From NCBI GenBank assembly GCA_024663395.1, contig JANFAH010000001.1, forward strand, positions 4,712,001 to 4,776,000: 64,000 nt of DNA, written 5' to 3'. This document shows, in pieces, positions 43,183-54,100 of this stretch; the first letter of the stretch is position 1; each line of letters starts with the position of its first letter. The notes beneath the pieces were generated by a model. That model was given only the letters and a program-made list of their open reading frames with translations. It did no database searches and was not told the origin of the DNA. Both the position numbers and the translations under genes were made by a program. The stretch is from Pisolithus tinctorius (lineage: Eukaryota > Basidiomycota > Agaricomycetes > Boletales > Pisolithaceae).

Positions 43183-43578
43183 ATAGTGGAGATTGCCAAA
43201 ACATATCAAAAATATTTCATTGCTCACTCCCCACTGGGGCTATGACTACCAGAATTGAGGTGTGGCATGCTGGAGCATGCCCCATGAAACTGGCACCATG
43301 TGCCTTGCAGTAGCATCCCCTCAAAGTGACAGAAATGCGAAAATGGTCCAATGGTACACTTTGTAATACTCATCACAAAGGTATAAATCACTACTAGACT
43401 TGGTGATCAGATGTGCCCATGTGCATTTCTGATGCTTTGAGATGGTGCTACTGTGAGGCACATGGTGCCAGTTTCATGGGGCATGCTCCAGCATGCCACA
43501 CCTCAATTCTGGTAGTCATAGCCCCAGTGGGGAGTGAGCAATGAAATGTTTTTGATATGTTTTGGCAATCTCCACTAT
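43183..43578. mobile_element. MITE with about 120-bp inverted repeats
   Basis: Ends ATAGTGGAGATTGCCAAAAC and its inverse. The arms extend to GGCACCATGTGCCT on the left and its inverse on the right, around a loop of about 150 bp. No coding capacity. It sits inside the left arm of element X; the right arm has no copy. A target duplication is not certain (AT or TA). Confidence 0.8.
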
Positions 43579-43619
43579 TTTATTTGCGCTTTTTGGAGTT
43601 TTCCCACGCATCTGGGAAG

Positions 43620-44696
43620 TGTAACACTGGAAACATTTCTCAGTTTCTTTGCTGAAAACATTTTAAAAAAAGATTGAAAAATGAGACTCTTTAATTTGGG
43701 ATGTTTTTGTGAGAAATATTGTAAAAATATTTTGGATTTGTATTGTCTATCATGCCTTACAAAATGCCACTAGAAAATTTTAAAGCTTTGCCTATAAAAA
43801 AATTATGGATGTTCAGCAGAATGATTTTGAACACAATATGTGTGATACATTGTAAATAATTTTCCAATATATGTCACTTTTTTTTAGAATTAACAATTGG
43901 CTTTTTTGTCATAGCCATGTCTCGACCCTGGCCAGACTCGGCCTCGCACTCACTTAGTCCGGCATCGGCCTTGCCTGTTTGCTATCCCCAGATGTCCTAG
44001 TGCGGTGAACACTGCTTTGCAGTGTCTGTCATTTCGGTTAAGTCCTGTCCCCGGTCCATCTGTCCCGGTCTCCATTACCTTAGTCATACGTTAGTAATCC
44101 TTGTCTTACCAATCCTCTTAGCAATCCTGGCAAGACCGGCATTACCGGTCTCTGTACTATAGTTACTTCTGGTATATAAACTCGTAGATACTCAGCCTGT
44201 AGTCCTTAGTCTGAAATCAACTAAGTCACCTCTGATAACTCCGTCTCGGCCTCGGACTCGGACTGAGACCCACGCAAGGGAATAGCGCTGTATCCTCAGT
44301 CACTAAGTCCAAACAGTCCAAACATCTGCATCCTCAACTTCACCCCTGACCCCGACCCCTCGGCTTCGCGCCCGCTTCGGTCTCTGGTCCGGCCTTAACC
44401 CAGACAATTCCCGTACTTGACATTTTTTTGTGAGCAGAAAGTTTACAAAGTAGGCAGTATTTATTTAGTCTAAGTACTGTATTGCAATGATGAATTGTGT
44501 GCTGAAGCTCATATGAAAAACATTCTGCTTTTTTTATGCTCAAACATGTAATATACAGTGAAATATTTTTCAACAAAAAATCAAATCAGAAATAAAGTCT
44601 TTCCACATTAAAATCATAGGTCAAAACATCAAAAATTATTTCTAGATGAAATATTGAGTATATTATTACACATGCCAAGAGCAATTGATACAGTAT
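43620..44696 (+). repeat. Element X left inner arm (split by solo LTR)
   Basis: 43620-43906 and 44423-44696 together match 46951-47503 in inverted orientation. AT-rich, with runs such as GACATATATTGGAAAATTA on the right arm side. Confidence 0.85.
43907..44422 (+). repeat. Solo Gypsy-A LTR in element X left arm
   Basis: TGTCATAGCC to CTTGACA, inserted in a T-run with TSD TTTTT (43902-43906, 44423-44427). The right arm lacks it, which proves the insertion. Keeps many CpG sites that are TG or CA in the Gypsy-A4 LTRs, so young. Confidence 0.9.
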
Positions 44697-45764
44697 AATT
44701 TGAGAGGCACAAGGGAGTCTTTGAACACAGGTCATTCAATGCACACAGAATGTAGTATTAAGTAGTGGACTACTGTATAGTTGTAGATCTTGTGACTGCC
44801 ATTGCTTTCAAGTGCATTGCCACTTTGAGCCAAGCTGATCATACTACCATCTGAGTTGCCAGATACTTAGATGATAACAAGTGGCCAATTTTGAAATGGG
44901 GGTGCATGGATATAGTGGCCTGTGGGTGGCAATGGAACTAATTTTGCAGTGTTTGTAATTACAATTGTGGCTCCCCCTCATCCTCATCCTGCTGCTCCTG
45001 CCAGTGGTTGTCCCATCCATGGTCTGAGCCTCCCTATGCCAAGTGCACATGCCTCCCCTACAGCTCTTCTTTAAATACAGCTTTGTACCAATTTAAGTGC
45101 CTTGAGGTCAAAACCTAACAGTCAGGACCACTCACTCTGACAAACTCTGACACTCCCAGAGGGCTAGAACCAAAGTGCAGAGGAAGTTTGACAAAGCAGA
45201 GAGGCAGAAGTGGAGTGAAGGCATTGGGTTCAGCTTGTGTGCTGCCCCCTTGTATGTTACTCAATGGAGGTCAACAGCTGTCAGTTGGGTGCTCTTAGAT
45301 GAATATGGAAACTTTGAATAGTGCAACAAAAAGGAATATGTACATACTAGTAGCCTCAGGGAATCCACATGCCCCATCAGTGGATTGGATGTCAGTGGTT
45401 GCACATCACTAGCTATTGAGCCATTCTGAGGACATAATAAAGCACAATTAGACAACACCATCAGTGGTAGGCAACTACAGTATGAAAGTCACTCACCTTG
45501 GTTCCTTCTGATATGTAATCAACCATGTGTTCCAGGGATCAATGTTGATGTGGTACAAATCATGAGTGGTATGTGACAATGCAAGGTCACATTGGCATGT
45601 GTCAATCATGATTTGTCTGAAACCAGCCTTTCAGGAGCTTTTTTCTTGGTTTCTTTCTGATTATAGTACACCTGTTTTATTAATTGTTTGTGTAATGGAT
45701 GACTGCATGGCTAATCATAGCTGTCAACACTGGGGAACTCCTAAATGATATGCATGAAACTTAC
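44697..45764. other. Element X centre, left part; Gypsy-B LTR remnant
   Basis: 45110-45247 resembles an inverted piece of the Gypsy-B LTR, ending near GTGCTGCCCCCTTGTA. The rest has no recognised gene. 45500-45764 might continue the Hsp70 fragment as further degraded exons (VYYNQKETKKKA on the minus strand near 45665), but this is weak. Confidence 0.4.
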
Positions 45765-46395
45765 TCAAGGAACTGCTCAGCAGTCTCATGCATCTTTGTA
45801 AGTACCATGGATGACAGTTCCTCAGCACTCTGGAGAGAACATGAGTTGTCTTACTGATCAAAACATTTGCCATGACATATGAATTGTTGGCTCTTGCTAC
45901 CAATGTCAACCTCAACAGCTGGTCAAGCATCTGACTTCTCAGCAATTTTGAATGCTCTGTAGACAATACAAGATGCTGTCCTGTTTGACAGTTGTTGCAT
46001 GTACTAACCAGTGCTTCAAGTCCTCCTGGACATCCACACCCTTGAACTTGCAGCCAATCAAGCCCTTAAATGTGAAGACAGTGTTGATGGATTAACCACT
46101 GCTTGACACTTGGCAGGCAGGCCAATGAGATGCTCCCCATGTTTTGTGAAGGCCACTACTGATGGGGTTGTCCAGGCACCTTTGGAGTTCTCAGTCACAC
46201 ATGCCTGCTTGCCCTCTATGATGGAAATGATGAACTTGTTGTACCAAGGTCAATTCCAACCATGAGGCTTTCAATAAATGCCAAACTTTTTTTTTTCCTG
46301 CAGGAGGGTCATCAACATACCAGTGACTTTAGAGTTCATGTTCCCCATGATTGAGGACCACAGGATGTCCTGTATGAGTGAGGGTGTGGTTCCAA
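45765..46395 (-). pseudogene. Captured mitochondrial-type Hsp70 gene fragment with introns
   Basis: Minus strand. After a short exon ending NSKVTG (46321 and up) and an intron with donor GTATGT (46320-46268), the next exon reads GIDLGTT (46258-46238), then after a one-base shift [43 protein letters not shown], and after another shift [18 protein letters not shown] second intron (46008-45957, GTTAGT...TACAG) precedes KIAEKSDA, and a last exon (45829-45765) reads SSMVLTKMHETAEQFLE before GTAAGT. This is the N-terminal nucleotide-binding domain of DnaK/Ssc1-type Hsp70; the NSKVTG-like junction just before the domain suits the mitochondrial form. Frameshifts and stops make it non-functional. Retained introns mean capture from DNA, not from mRNA. 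Confidence 0.85.
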
Positions 46396-46400
46396 GCATG

Positions 46401-46924
46401 TGTCAAGTCTGAGGTTACCAGGTTCAAGACTGGACCAGAGACTGGTACAGGCATGAGGTCAAGGGGTCAGGGATCAGATGGTGTACTGTTTGGACTTAGT
46501 GACTGATGACACAGCACTGTTCCCTTGTGTGGGTCACAGTCCAAGTCCAAGGCTGAGGCAGAGGATTTCAGATGAGACTTATTTGATTTCAGACTGAGGG
46601 AATACAGGCCAAGTATCTATGGGTTTACATACTAGGGGTAACTATAGTATGAAGACTGGTAATGCCAGTCTCACAGAGATTGGTAACTGATTGGTAAGAA
46701 TGGTATTAGTAAGTCATGACAAAGATAACCAGAGACTGGGACAGAGACAAGGGCAGACTGGGGACAAGGCTGGGTCAGGCTCAACCAAAATGACACTTCA
46801 TAGCAGCACTTCAAAGCAGTGCTAACTGTGCTAGACCAACTGGGGGTAGGGATTTGGCAAGGGTGAGGCTGGACTGAGTGAGTGCAAGGCTGAGTCTGGC
46901 TGGGGTCAAGGCATGGCTACAACA
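46401..46924 (-). repeat. Solo Gypsy-A LTR, minus strand
   Basis: Plus-strand ends TGTCAAGTCTG and GGCTACAACA, TSD GCATG (46396-46400, 46925-46929). CpG-depleted. It cuts the upstream end of the Hsp70 fragment from the right inner arm. Confidence 0.88.
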
Positions 46925-46950
46925 GCATGCCATATCTGCATCAGCATACC

Positions 46951-47503
46951 ATACTGTATCAATTGCTCTTAAAATGTGTAATAATATACTCAATATTTCA
47001 TCTAGAAATAATTTTTGATGTTTTGACCTATGATTTTAATGTGGAAAGACTTTATTTCTGATTTGATTTTTTGTTGAAAAATATTTCACTGTATATTACA
47101 TGTTTGAGCATAAAAAAAGCAGAATGTTTTTCATATGAGCTTCAGCACACAACTCATCATTGCAATACAATACTTAGACTAAATAAATACTGCCTACTTT
47201 TTAAACTTCCTGCTCACAAAAAAGCAGATTGTTAATTCTAAAAAAAAGTGACATATATTGGAAAATTATTTACAATGTATCACACATATTGTGTTCAAAA
47301 TCATTCTGCTGAACATCCATAATTTTTTTATATGCAAATATTTAAAATTTTCCAGTGGCATTTTGTGAGGAATGATAGACAATACAAATCCAATATATTT
47401 TTACAATATTTGTCACAAAAACATCCCAAATTAAAGAGTCTCATTTTTCAATCTTTTTTTAAAATGTTTTCAGCAAAGAAACTGAGAAATGCTTCCAGTG
47501 TAA
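46951..47503 (-). repeat. Element X right inner arm
   Basis: Inverted match to 43620-44696 without the solo LTR. Identity is high over about 550 bp. Confidence 0.85.
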
Positions 47504-48119
47504 TTGGATTCCTGTTGACTCAATTCCAATTGGACTGCCCTGAAATCTGGTACATAGATAGATGCTGACATGGGGAATCCAGGTGAGGTATTAAATATGG
47601 CATGCACCTGGTAAGGGATGCATGGTGGGATGTTTTCTGACTGTTTTCAATCCTGTTATATCCCAGCAACCAGAGATTTTCATTGGTTGATCTTTGGACA
47701 TGATATAGGTACTATGTAGACCGGTTCACCTACCGAAATACAGACCATTCCATCAAGGAATGAATGAGTAGTAACATGATTGATGTTGTAACACAGCCAC
47801 ACTCTGGAACAGCATGCATTGTTGAACATGAAGTGAGTACAGTCACGTGATGTCACGTGACACTGGGTTCGCACCTACACATGACTAATAAGATCACATG
47901 ACAGACCTCCCTGGTCACCTGAGGTGCCTGATCACATGACCAACAACCATGTGACCGGTCAACCATGCTGCTCCGTGACTCTCTGTCATGTGATCACAGG
48001 TCACAAGACCATGGCAGTGACTGTCACATGATCACAGGTCACGAGACCATGGCAGTGACTGTCACATGATCACTCATTATGTGACTGGGGTAGCATCACA
48101 CTCAGACGACACTGATGCA
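47504..48119. other. Right-arm spacer with dense CATGTG/CACGTG motifs
   Basis: No gene seen. From about 47845 to 48200 there are roughly a dozen TCACATGA, CATGTGAC or CACGTGAC motifs, including two tandem units of about 43 bp with GATCACAGGTCAC and GACCATGGCAGTGACTGTCA. Possible transposase- or host-factor-binding sites. Confidence 0.55.
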
Positions 48120-48501
48120 CATGACCATTACATAATCGGTCACGTGATCGCTGCACATGACCTTGCATCATGTGATCCTTTGTCATGTGACTTGACCACT
48201 ACCACTCAATGCTACACTTTTTGTAGTCAATGGTAGTCAAAAATGTGCACTACCAAAGTGTAGCATAGCCTACACTACACAACACTAATAACTTCTATAG
48301 CCAGTACTGGGACTACATTACCATCCCAGGAAGTGTAAATGGAGTGATGTCATCATAATAAAAGTTGTAGCCCCTGATTGTACAATCATGACCATATGCT
48401 TATCTTGTCAGAAAGTGGAATTTTGCATGAGAAAAACACAAAATACTTGGAGAAACACAATTGTTTATGCTAAATGTCACTTCTCCACAGTTAGATGGAG
48501 A
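48120..48501 (-). repeat. Element X right outer arm
   Basis: Inverted match to 42801-43182. Ends in CACTTCTCCACAGTTAGATG, next to a few inverted 21-bp minisatellite units (48502-48600). Confidence 0.85.
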
Positions 48502-48684
48502 TTCCCTATACCTGCTTGGAGATTCTCCCAACCCACTTGGTGATTTTCCACACTTGCATGGAGATTCCACCCACTTGCTTGGAGGTTCTCCATGCATGCC
48601 TCCTATGGTCATGCAAATGGTCTGATAGCATTTTGGCCTTGTGTTATGTGGAGGGTGTTGTGGGACATCTTGCCAGACAGGGGG

Positions 48685-48944
48685 GTGGGATGTCCCAATG
48701 TAGCCTCAGAGGCTGTTGTGGGACATCCCTCTGCTTGCCAGAGGGAACAGTGGGATGTCCCAATGTAGCCTTAGAGGCTGTTGTGGGACATCCCACTGGT
48801 TGGCAAAGGGGAGGGTGGGATGTCCCAAAGTAGCCTCAGAGGCTGCTATGGGACATCCCAAGTCCCCTTATGAAAGTCAGTGGGATGTCCCATCCCAGCC
48901 TCAGGGGGCTATGATGGCACATCCTCCTAAGTTACCTTTGCAGA
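48685..48944 (+). repeat. Four 65-bp tandem units, each a hairpin
   Basis: Units start at 48685, 48750, 48815 and 48880, an exact 65-bp period. Units 1-3 hold GGGATGTCCC, then AGCCTCAGAGGCT, then GGGACATCCC. The outer blocks are reverse complements and the middle is a palindrome, so one unit can fold into a hairpin of about 45 nt. The fourth unit is more diverged. Confidence 0.9.
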
Positions 48945-49629
48945 CCAGCACAATGCCCCATGACAATCTCAGAGGCTCATCAGGGACATTCTGCCCTCTG
49001 CAGATGGTGCTGCAAAGGTGACCAACACCATGTTCTATGTGGGGGACTTTGAGATATCGGCTTGTCACACAAGTGTTCAAAAACCATTTACTTCTTCTTC
49101 CTTCATACAGTACAAATTGCCTGAGGTATAGACACAGATTGATTGAATTTATTATTGCAATTTTCATGGCAAATGTGGAGGCCCAGGTGGGTCATCCCCC
49201 TGGCAACTAGTGAGATGTCCCAATACAGCAGAATCAACATTGCAAAGATGTACATGAAAAGTACTATTGTATACTACTATGTGTGGTGGGATGGGAGGGG
49301 ATGTATAGGTTGAAGGATACTTTGTGGATTAAACCTGTCAGAGGAGCAAGGAGGCTAGGATTTCTGCAGCTATTTCAATGCTAATATAAGCTGCACTTTC
49401 AGGAGTAGGGACCCCTGCCACCCAAGGCAGTCTTGGGACATCCCAAATAATTGCATTTGAATGGATGGCTATGTGGGAAATCCCATCTGTCCCAGGGCCT
49501 AAAAATATGCATAGCCCTGGGACATGACCAGATGTCCCTGGGCAGACCTTGGTCTGGGAGGCTATTAGGCTGGATGGTCTGTAGAAACTATTCAGCCTAA
49601 ATGCTTATGAAAAATGGTTACCTGAAGTG
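48945..49629. other. Element X right end, no gene seen
   Basis: Scattered single copies of GGGACATCCC-type motifs (near 49210 and 49435) and the terminus GGTTACCTGAAGTG. No ORF of note. Confidence 0.45.
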
Positions 49630-50543
49630 TTTAATATGATCATCAGATTCAGGCCCAGCAAGCTCAGGGCTAAGCCCAATGCCCTAACTAGACAATGGGA
49701 CATCTACCCCAAAGAGGGGGATAGCAGCTATGCCTGAGTGAACCCACAGAACCTGAAACCAGTCTTCACCCAGGAGCAGCTAGTGGTCTCCCTTCATGCC
49801 ACTTACCTTGAATACCCAGTCTTACAAGCAGTCATGCTAATGGACATAGAGAAACTACACAATGATATCTTGACCATGCTGCCAGACAACCCAGTCTCAC
49901 AAATCCACCTGTCTGACATGTCTGATCCCCAGTGGTCAGTAGATGACACTGGTTTCCTTTGGCTTGATGGAAGGATCTATGTGCCAGACTCAAATGACCT
50001 CTGCCTTAGGGTCTTGCAGCTTAAGCATGACCACCCCCTGTCTGGCCATTTTGGCCAAAACTGCACTTTAGAATTCATCCTGCATGAGTACACCTGGCCC
50101 AGCCTTAGGACCTTTGTCAAAGACAATGTCTGGTCTTGCACAGCCTGTGCTCAGGCTAAGGTTCCCCACCACTGGCCTTACAGCCTCCTCAAACAACTTC
50201 TGGTGCCAGAGAAACCATGGAATTCCATATCTATGGATTTCATTGAACAACTCCCAGCCTCATCCAGCTTCACAGCCATCCTTGTAGTAGTTGACTGGCT
50301 TTCCAAGCAGGCCATCTTCATCCCCACCCATGACACTATCATGGCCCCAGAACTTGCCAAACTCTTTCTACTCCATGTCTTTTCTAAACATGGAGTGCCA
50401 GCCCATGTAACCTCAGACTGAGGCTCAGAGTTCATATCCCACTTCTTCTGGTCACTTGGTAAGGCCTTAGATATGCATTTACACTTCACTTCAGGCTACC
50501 ACCCTGAAGGTGATGGCCAGACTGAAAGGACCAACCAGACTCT
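49630..50543 (+). pseudogene. Gypsy-A5 Pol fragment: RNase H end and integrase
   Basis: Starts in MIIRFRPSKL at the end of the RNase H/tether region and continues through PVFTQEQLVVSL and the integrase HHCC (HDHPLSGHFGQNC, CTACAQAK) to D (SMDFIEQ), D (HVTSD, followed by TGA) and DGQTERTNQT. Cut by the LINE at 50543 and continues at 63831. Compared with Gypsy-A4 it has CAA at 49693 where A4 has TGA, and TGA at 49735 where A4 has CAA. Confidence 0.9.
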
Positions 50544-50565
50544 GTATATATATATATATATATAT
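50544..50565 (-). repeat. (TA)n 3' tail of the LINE
   Basis: About 10 TA units directly between the target duplication and the LINE 3' UTR. It takes the place of a poly(A) tail. Confidence 0.8.
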
Positions 50566-51140
50566 CAAAATTAAAGTGCCTGAGGATGTTGCTGTCCTAT
50601 GTTGCACTATTCTAGCAAGTTTTAAGGACTAAAGGGGGCCCCCTGTGGCCCACCTATCCCTACAAACGAGTGAATGCCCTGATGGCAGGGTCATTAACCC
50701 CCCATCAGTCCGCTGTTCCTGCCAGCCATTTTAGACACTCTGTCTTAGAGTAGGGATGGCTTGAGACATCTAGTAGTCATTTGAGTTCTATCTACACTGA
50801 ACCAGCAGCCTTGCAGCCAGCAGGTGCTATATGGAACATGTACTCCTACATCTGTTTGTTAGGGGTCTGTCTTGTGGTTGTCTAGTGCAAGGTTGACATG
50901 GGTTGAGTAGGGGGGGTGGATGTGGGGACATGTTGCTGTATAATGCTGGGGAGGGTGAGTTTGGGTTTGTATGGGATGTGTGATTCCAGGAGGGCAGGGG
51001 AGTTGGATGTGAGTGTCAATTTTGTGCAGTATCTGGGTGTATGGCAGGGGTGCCAATGCACGCACTTGTGTGCTTTGTTTCAACCATTATCAGTTGCTTT
51101 GGTGGTGGCAGCCTGTGTGATGCGTTATCGAGTGTTTGGA
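50566..51140 (-). other. LINE 3' untranslated region
   Basis: 575 bp between the ORF2 stop and the tail. No ORF supported. A run GGGGGCCCCC-like palindrome near 50637 could fold into a hairpin. Confidence 0.6.
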
Positions 51141-54100
51141 CTACTGTGTGTGTACCTCACCAAAAGTGTTCCATAACTGTTTGGTCCTTGATACATACTT
51201 GATGAGCTGCGATTGGGCATTCTAGTTGGAGAGTAGGAACAAGAGTGATGTGGCATCTCTTCCCAGGGTGTTCCTCAGCTTGTGCCATTCTCTGTCGTAT
51301 CTGGGGCACTGAAACAGAAAGTGATGGACATCTTCTGGGACATTCCCTCCACACTGGAGGCACATGGGGGTGTCACTACATTTGAACCAGTAAAGGTGTT
51401 TGTTGAGTGGTATGTGGCCAGTGCAGAGCTGGATGAATAGACCTGTTTGTTTTTTGGGTAGTGCTGCAGTTAGTTTGGTGAATGACATGCCAGGTAGTCC
51501 TGGGTCAATGTGTGATATGCAGTTGTACCAGGGGGACTTCTTCCAGAGTTTGAGCCATTGGGTCTTCTGCTTCACAGTGTGGATTTGCTTGAGGGCAGAT
51601 ACACTGCAGGGTAATTGGTCTTTCAGCGAGGGGGGTAGCTTGTTCATGGGACTAGTGGCCTCTACTCTCTTTGCTGCTAGCTTCGCCTCCCTGTCTGCTA
51701 GCTCATTCCCTTCAACTTCCATGTGACCTGCTATCCAGCAGATCTTGACATTTTTTCTCGACAGATGTTTCTCCTTGAGGATCTTGATGATCATCAACCT
51801 GAAATGCATTAGTAGATAATGGCCTGGTTTCACTGTTGGCCACTCACTCAATCTAATGACTGCTTGGTTGTCTGCTAGGATTGTGACTGGGTATGTGATC
51901 TCATCCCTCATGTCCAGTAGATGTGCTGCCAGTATTAGTGCTACTGCCTCTGCCTCGAACACTGTGTGTTGCGAGTCACTACCCAAATGATACCACAGTG
52001 TAGTGATGTGCTTGTAGTTAACATATAGGACTGCTGCTGCCCTGGCTCTGCCTTCCATGCATGAGCCATCTGTGAATATGAGCATACAGTCTTTGACTTT
52101 TGTGAGGTCTTTGAGTGCTTCTTTTTTGTTTGGGGCTATGGCTGTCATGTGTGATGGATGCATGTTGGGGGGGATCAAGCATGGGTGGATTTTCTCTACA
52201 TGCTTTGGGTTGACTTCTAGTTCATGAAACAGTCAGTGGAGTGTTGTGTGGTGACATTTGACTTTGGATTTAGCAATTTTGTCTATGTGTGTGTGAAGTG
52301 GATGGTTATCAGGTAGCATGGACAGGTGAATCACTGTTTTGTAGAGTGTGTGCTGGATGAGTAGCAGCATGGGGGGGATGTGGGCATGGGCTAGCAAGGT
52401 GTCAGTGGGGGTGGTCTTCATTGCTCCCATGGCTGCTAAGGCTGCTGTTTTTTGGATTGTTGTGATTCATTGTGCAATGCCTTTTGAGCCTTGAACTCTG
52501 GAGATGTGATCTCCAGTGAAGGCTGGCTTCAGCCAGACTGAGGCTGCATACATTATCTTTGGGACTACTGTGGTCTGGTATAGTTGATGCATCATTTTCA
52601 TGGGGATGCCCCATGATGCTGATGAAAGCCTTCTCAGGAAGAGGGCTTGTTTTGTACCCTTCACCAAGGCTTGCACTGCATGAGTCTTCCATCTTAACTC
52701 CTGGTCCAGGATTACTCCCAAGAATTTGTGAGTCGTTGTCAGGGTTATTACTGTTCCTCTTATCATTAGCAGTGTCCTGGGCTTGGCTCTGCTGAGCATG
52801 AACTCCATTAATGTGAACTTGCTGGTTTCAAAGTGTGAGTTATGCTTGTTGGACCAATCATAACCCCCATCCTCTCATTCCATCATGTTGAGCAGCATGG
52901 TGTGGGTATCTGTGAATGATTTGCCTATGGCAATGAATGCTGTGTCATCCACAAATGCTAGGGTTAGCTCATTTTTGCCATTGGCCATGTCAACTAGGTC
53001 TGAGCTGTATATGACATATAAATCATCGACAGTGGATCACCTTGGCCAATGCTGTTTTTGATGTTGAACCAATCAGATTCATAGTTGTCAAATCTTAGTT
53101 TCATTTTCCTGTCTGTAAGTAGTCACTCTGTGAAACATGTTATCTCTGGTGGGAGACCTCTTTTTCTCATGTTGTGTAATAGACGGTCCATTACCACATT
53201 TGGGAATGCACCCTCAATGTCCAGGAACAGCATGGACACAACCTTTTTCTGTCTCCAGGCATGTCTCACAGTGGTTTCAAGTAGAAGTAATGAGTCTTCA
53301 GTCAAACATCCTGGTCTGCTGCCAAAGTGAGTGACTGGGAGGAGGCGGTGCTTCTCAAGGATGTAGGTTGTGCAATCTGTGACTATTGCCGAGAGCAGTT
53401 TTGCAGTGGTGTTTAGTAATGCTATTGGGCAGTATGCCTTCAGTGTTGAGTAGTTGGGTTTGCTGGGCTTGCACAGTATTACCATGGTTGATTGTCTCCA
53501 TGGGTCATAGTATGTGCAGTAGGTGAATACTGCATTGAAGAGGTGTAGTAAGTAGTCTGACAGCAGGGGGGATTTTTGGAATACTATGTTTGCTACTCCG
53601 TCTGGCCCAGGAGCTTTGTATGGGCTGAGATTTTTGATGGCATGTGTGAGCTGCTCTTTAGTGATGGGGCTCCAGTGCTCGGCTGGTTCAGGGTATTTGT
53701 AGTTCTGAGGTATTGACAAGTGGGACAGTGGTGGTGGGAACAGCATTTGTATAAACACATGACTCTTGTCTTTGTTGGAGCTGATCGTGGTGGTGGAACT
53801 GTCTGCAGTGGTATGTTTGAGTGTCAGTATTCTGGACTTGCTGCCATCACCATATGGTTTAGAGATATAGGCATTTGCGATCCACAGGTCCTGGTTGCTT
53901 GCTTCTTCTAGCCAGTCTCTCCAGTGACATTTCTTGGCTTCACAAATGGCTTTGTCATAGACTTTTGCTTTCTCTTTGCAAAGACTGTGGGCAGGGTGAT
54001 TGCAAAGTGCTTGAAAGGCAAAGGAGGTTTTACTTAGCATTTTGAGTTCTCCTTGTAGCAACATCAGTTCCTTCAACCACCAACGTTTGACATGTGGATG

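Larger units (their letters stand above)
41693..49629. mobile_element. Element X: large inverted-repeat element with captured gene fragment
   Basis: Left end CACTTCAGTCAACC, right end GGTTACCTGAAGTG, imperfect inverted termini (about 50 bp weakly matching, including TCTGTAGAAA). Inside are two minisatellite zones on the left, long inverted arms (42801-43182 with 48120-48501; 43620-44696 with 46951-47503), a central region with an Hsp70 fragment, and a hairpin-unit array on the right. Secondary insertions: a MITE and two solo LTRs. No transposase recognised. The flanks are different hosts (Copia-2, Gypsy-A5), so the outer limits are less sure than the arms. Confidence 0.55.

Noticed and set aside
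45500..45764. Further Hsp70 exons downstream of the clear ones
   Set aside because: Only a short weak match (YYNQKETKK) is visible; too little to annotate as coding.
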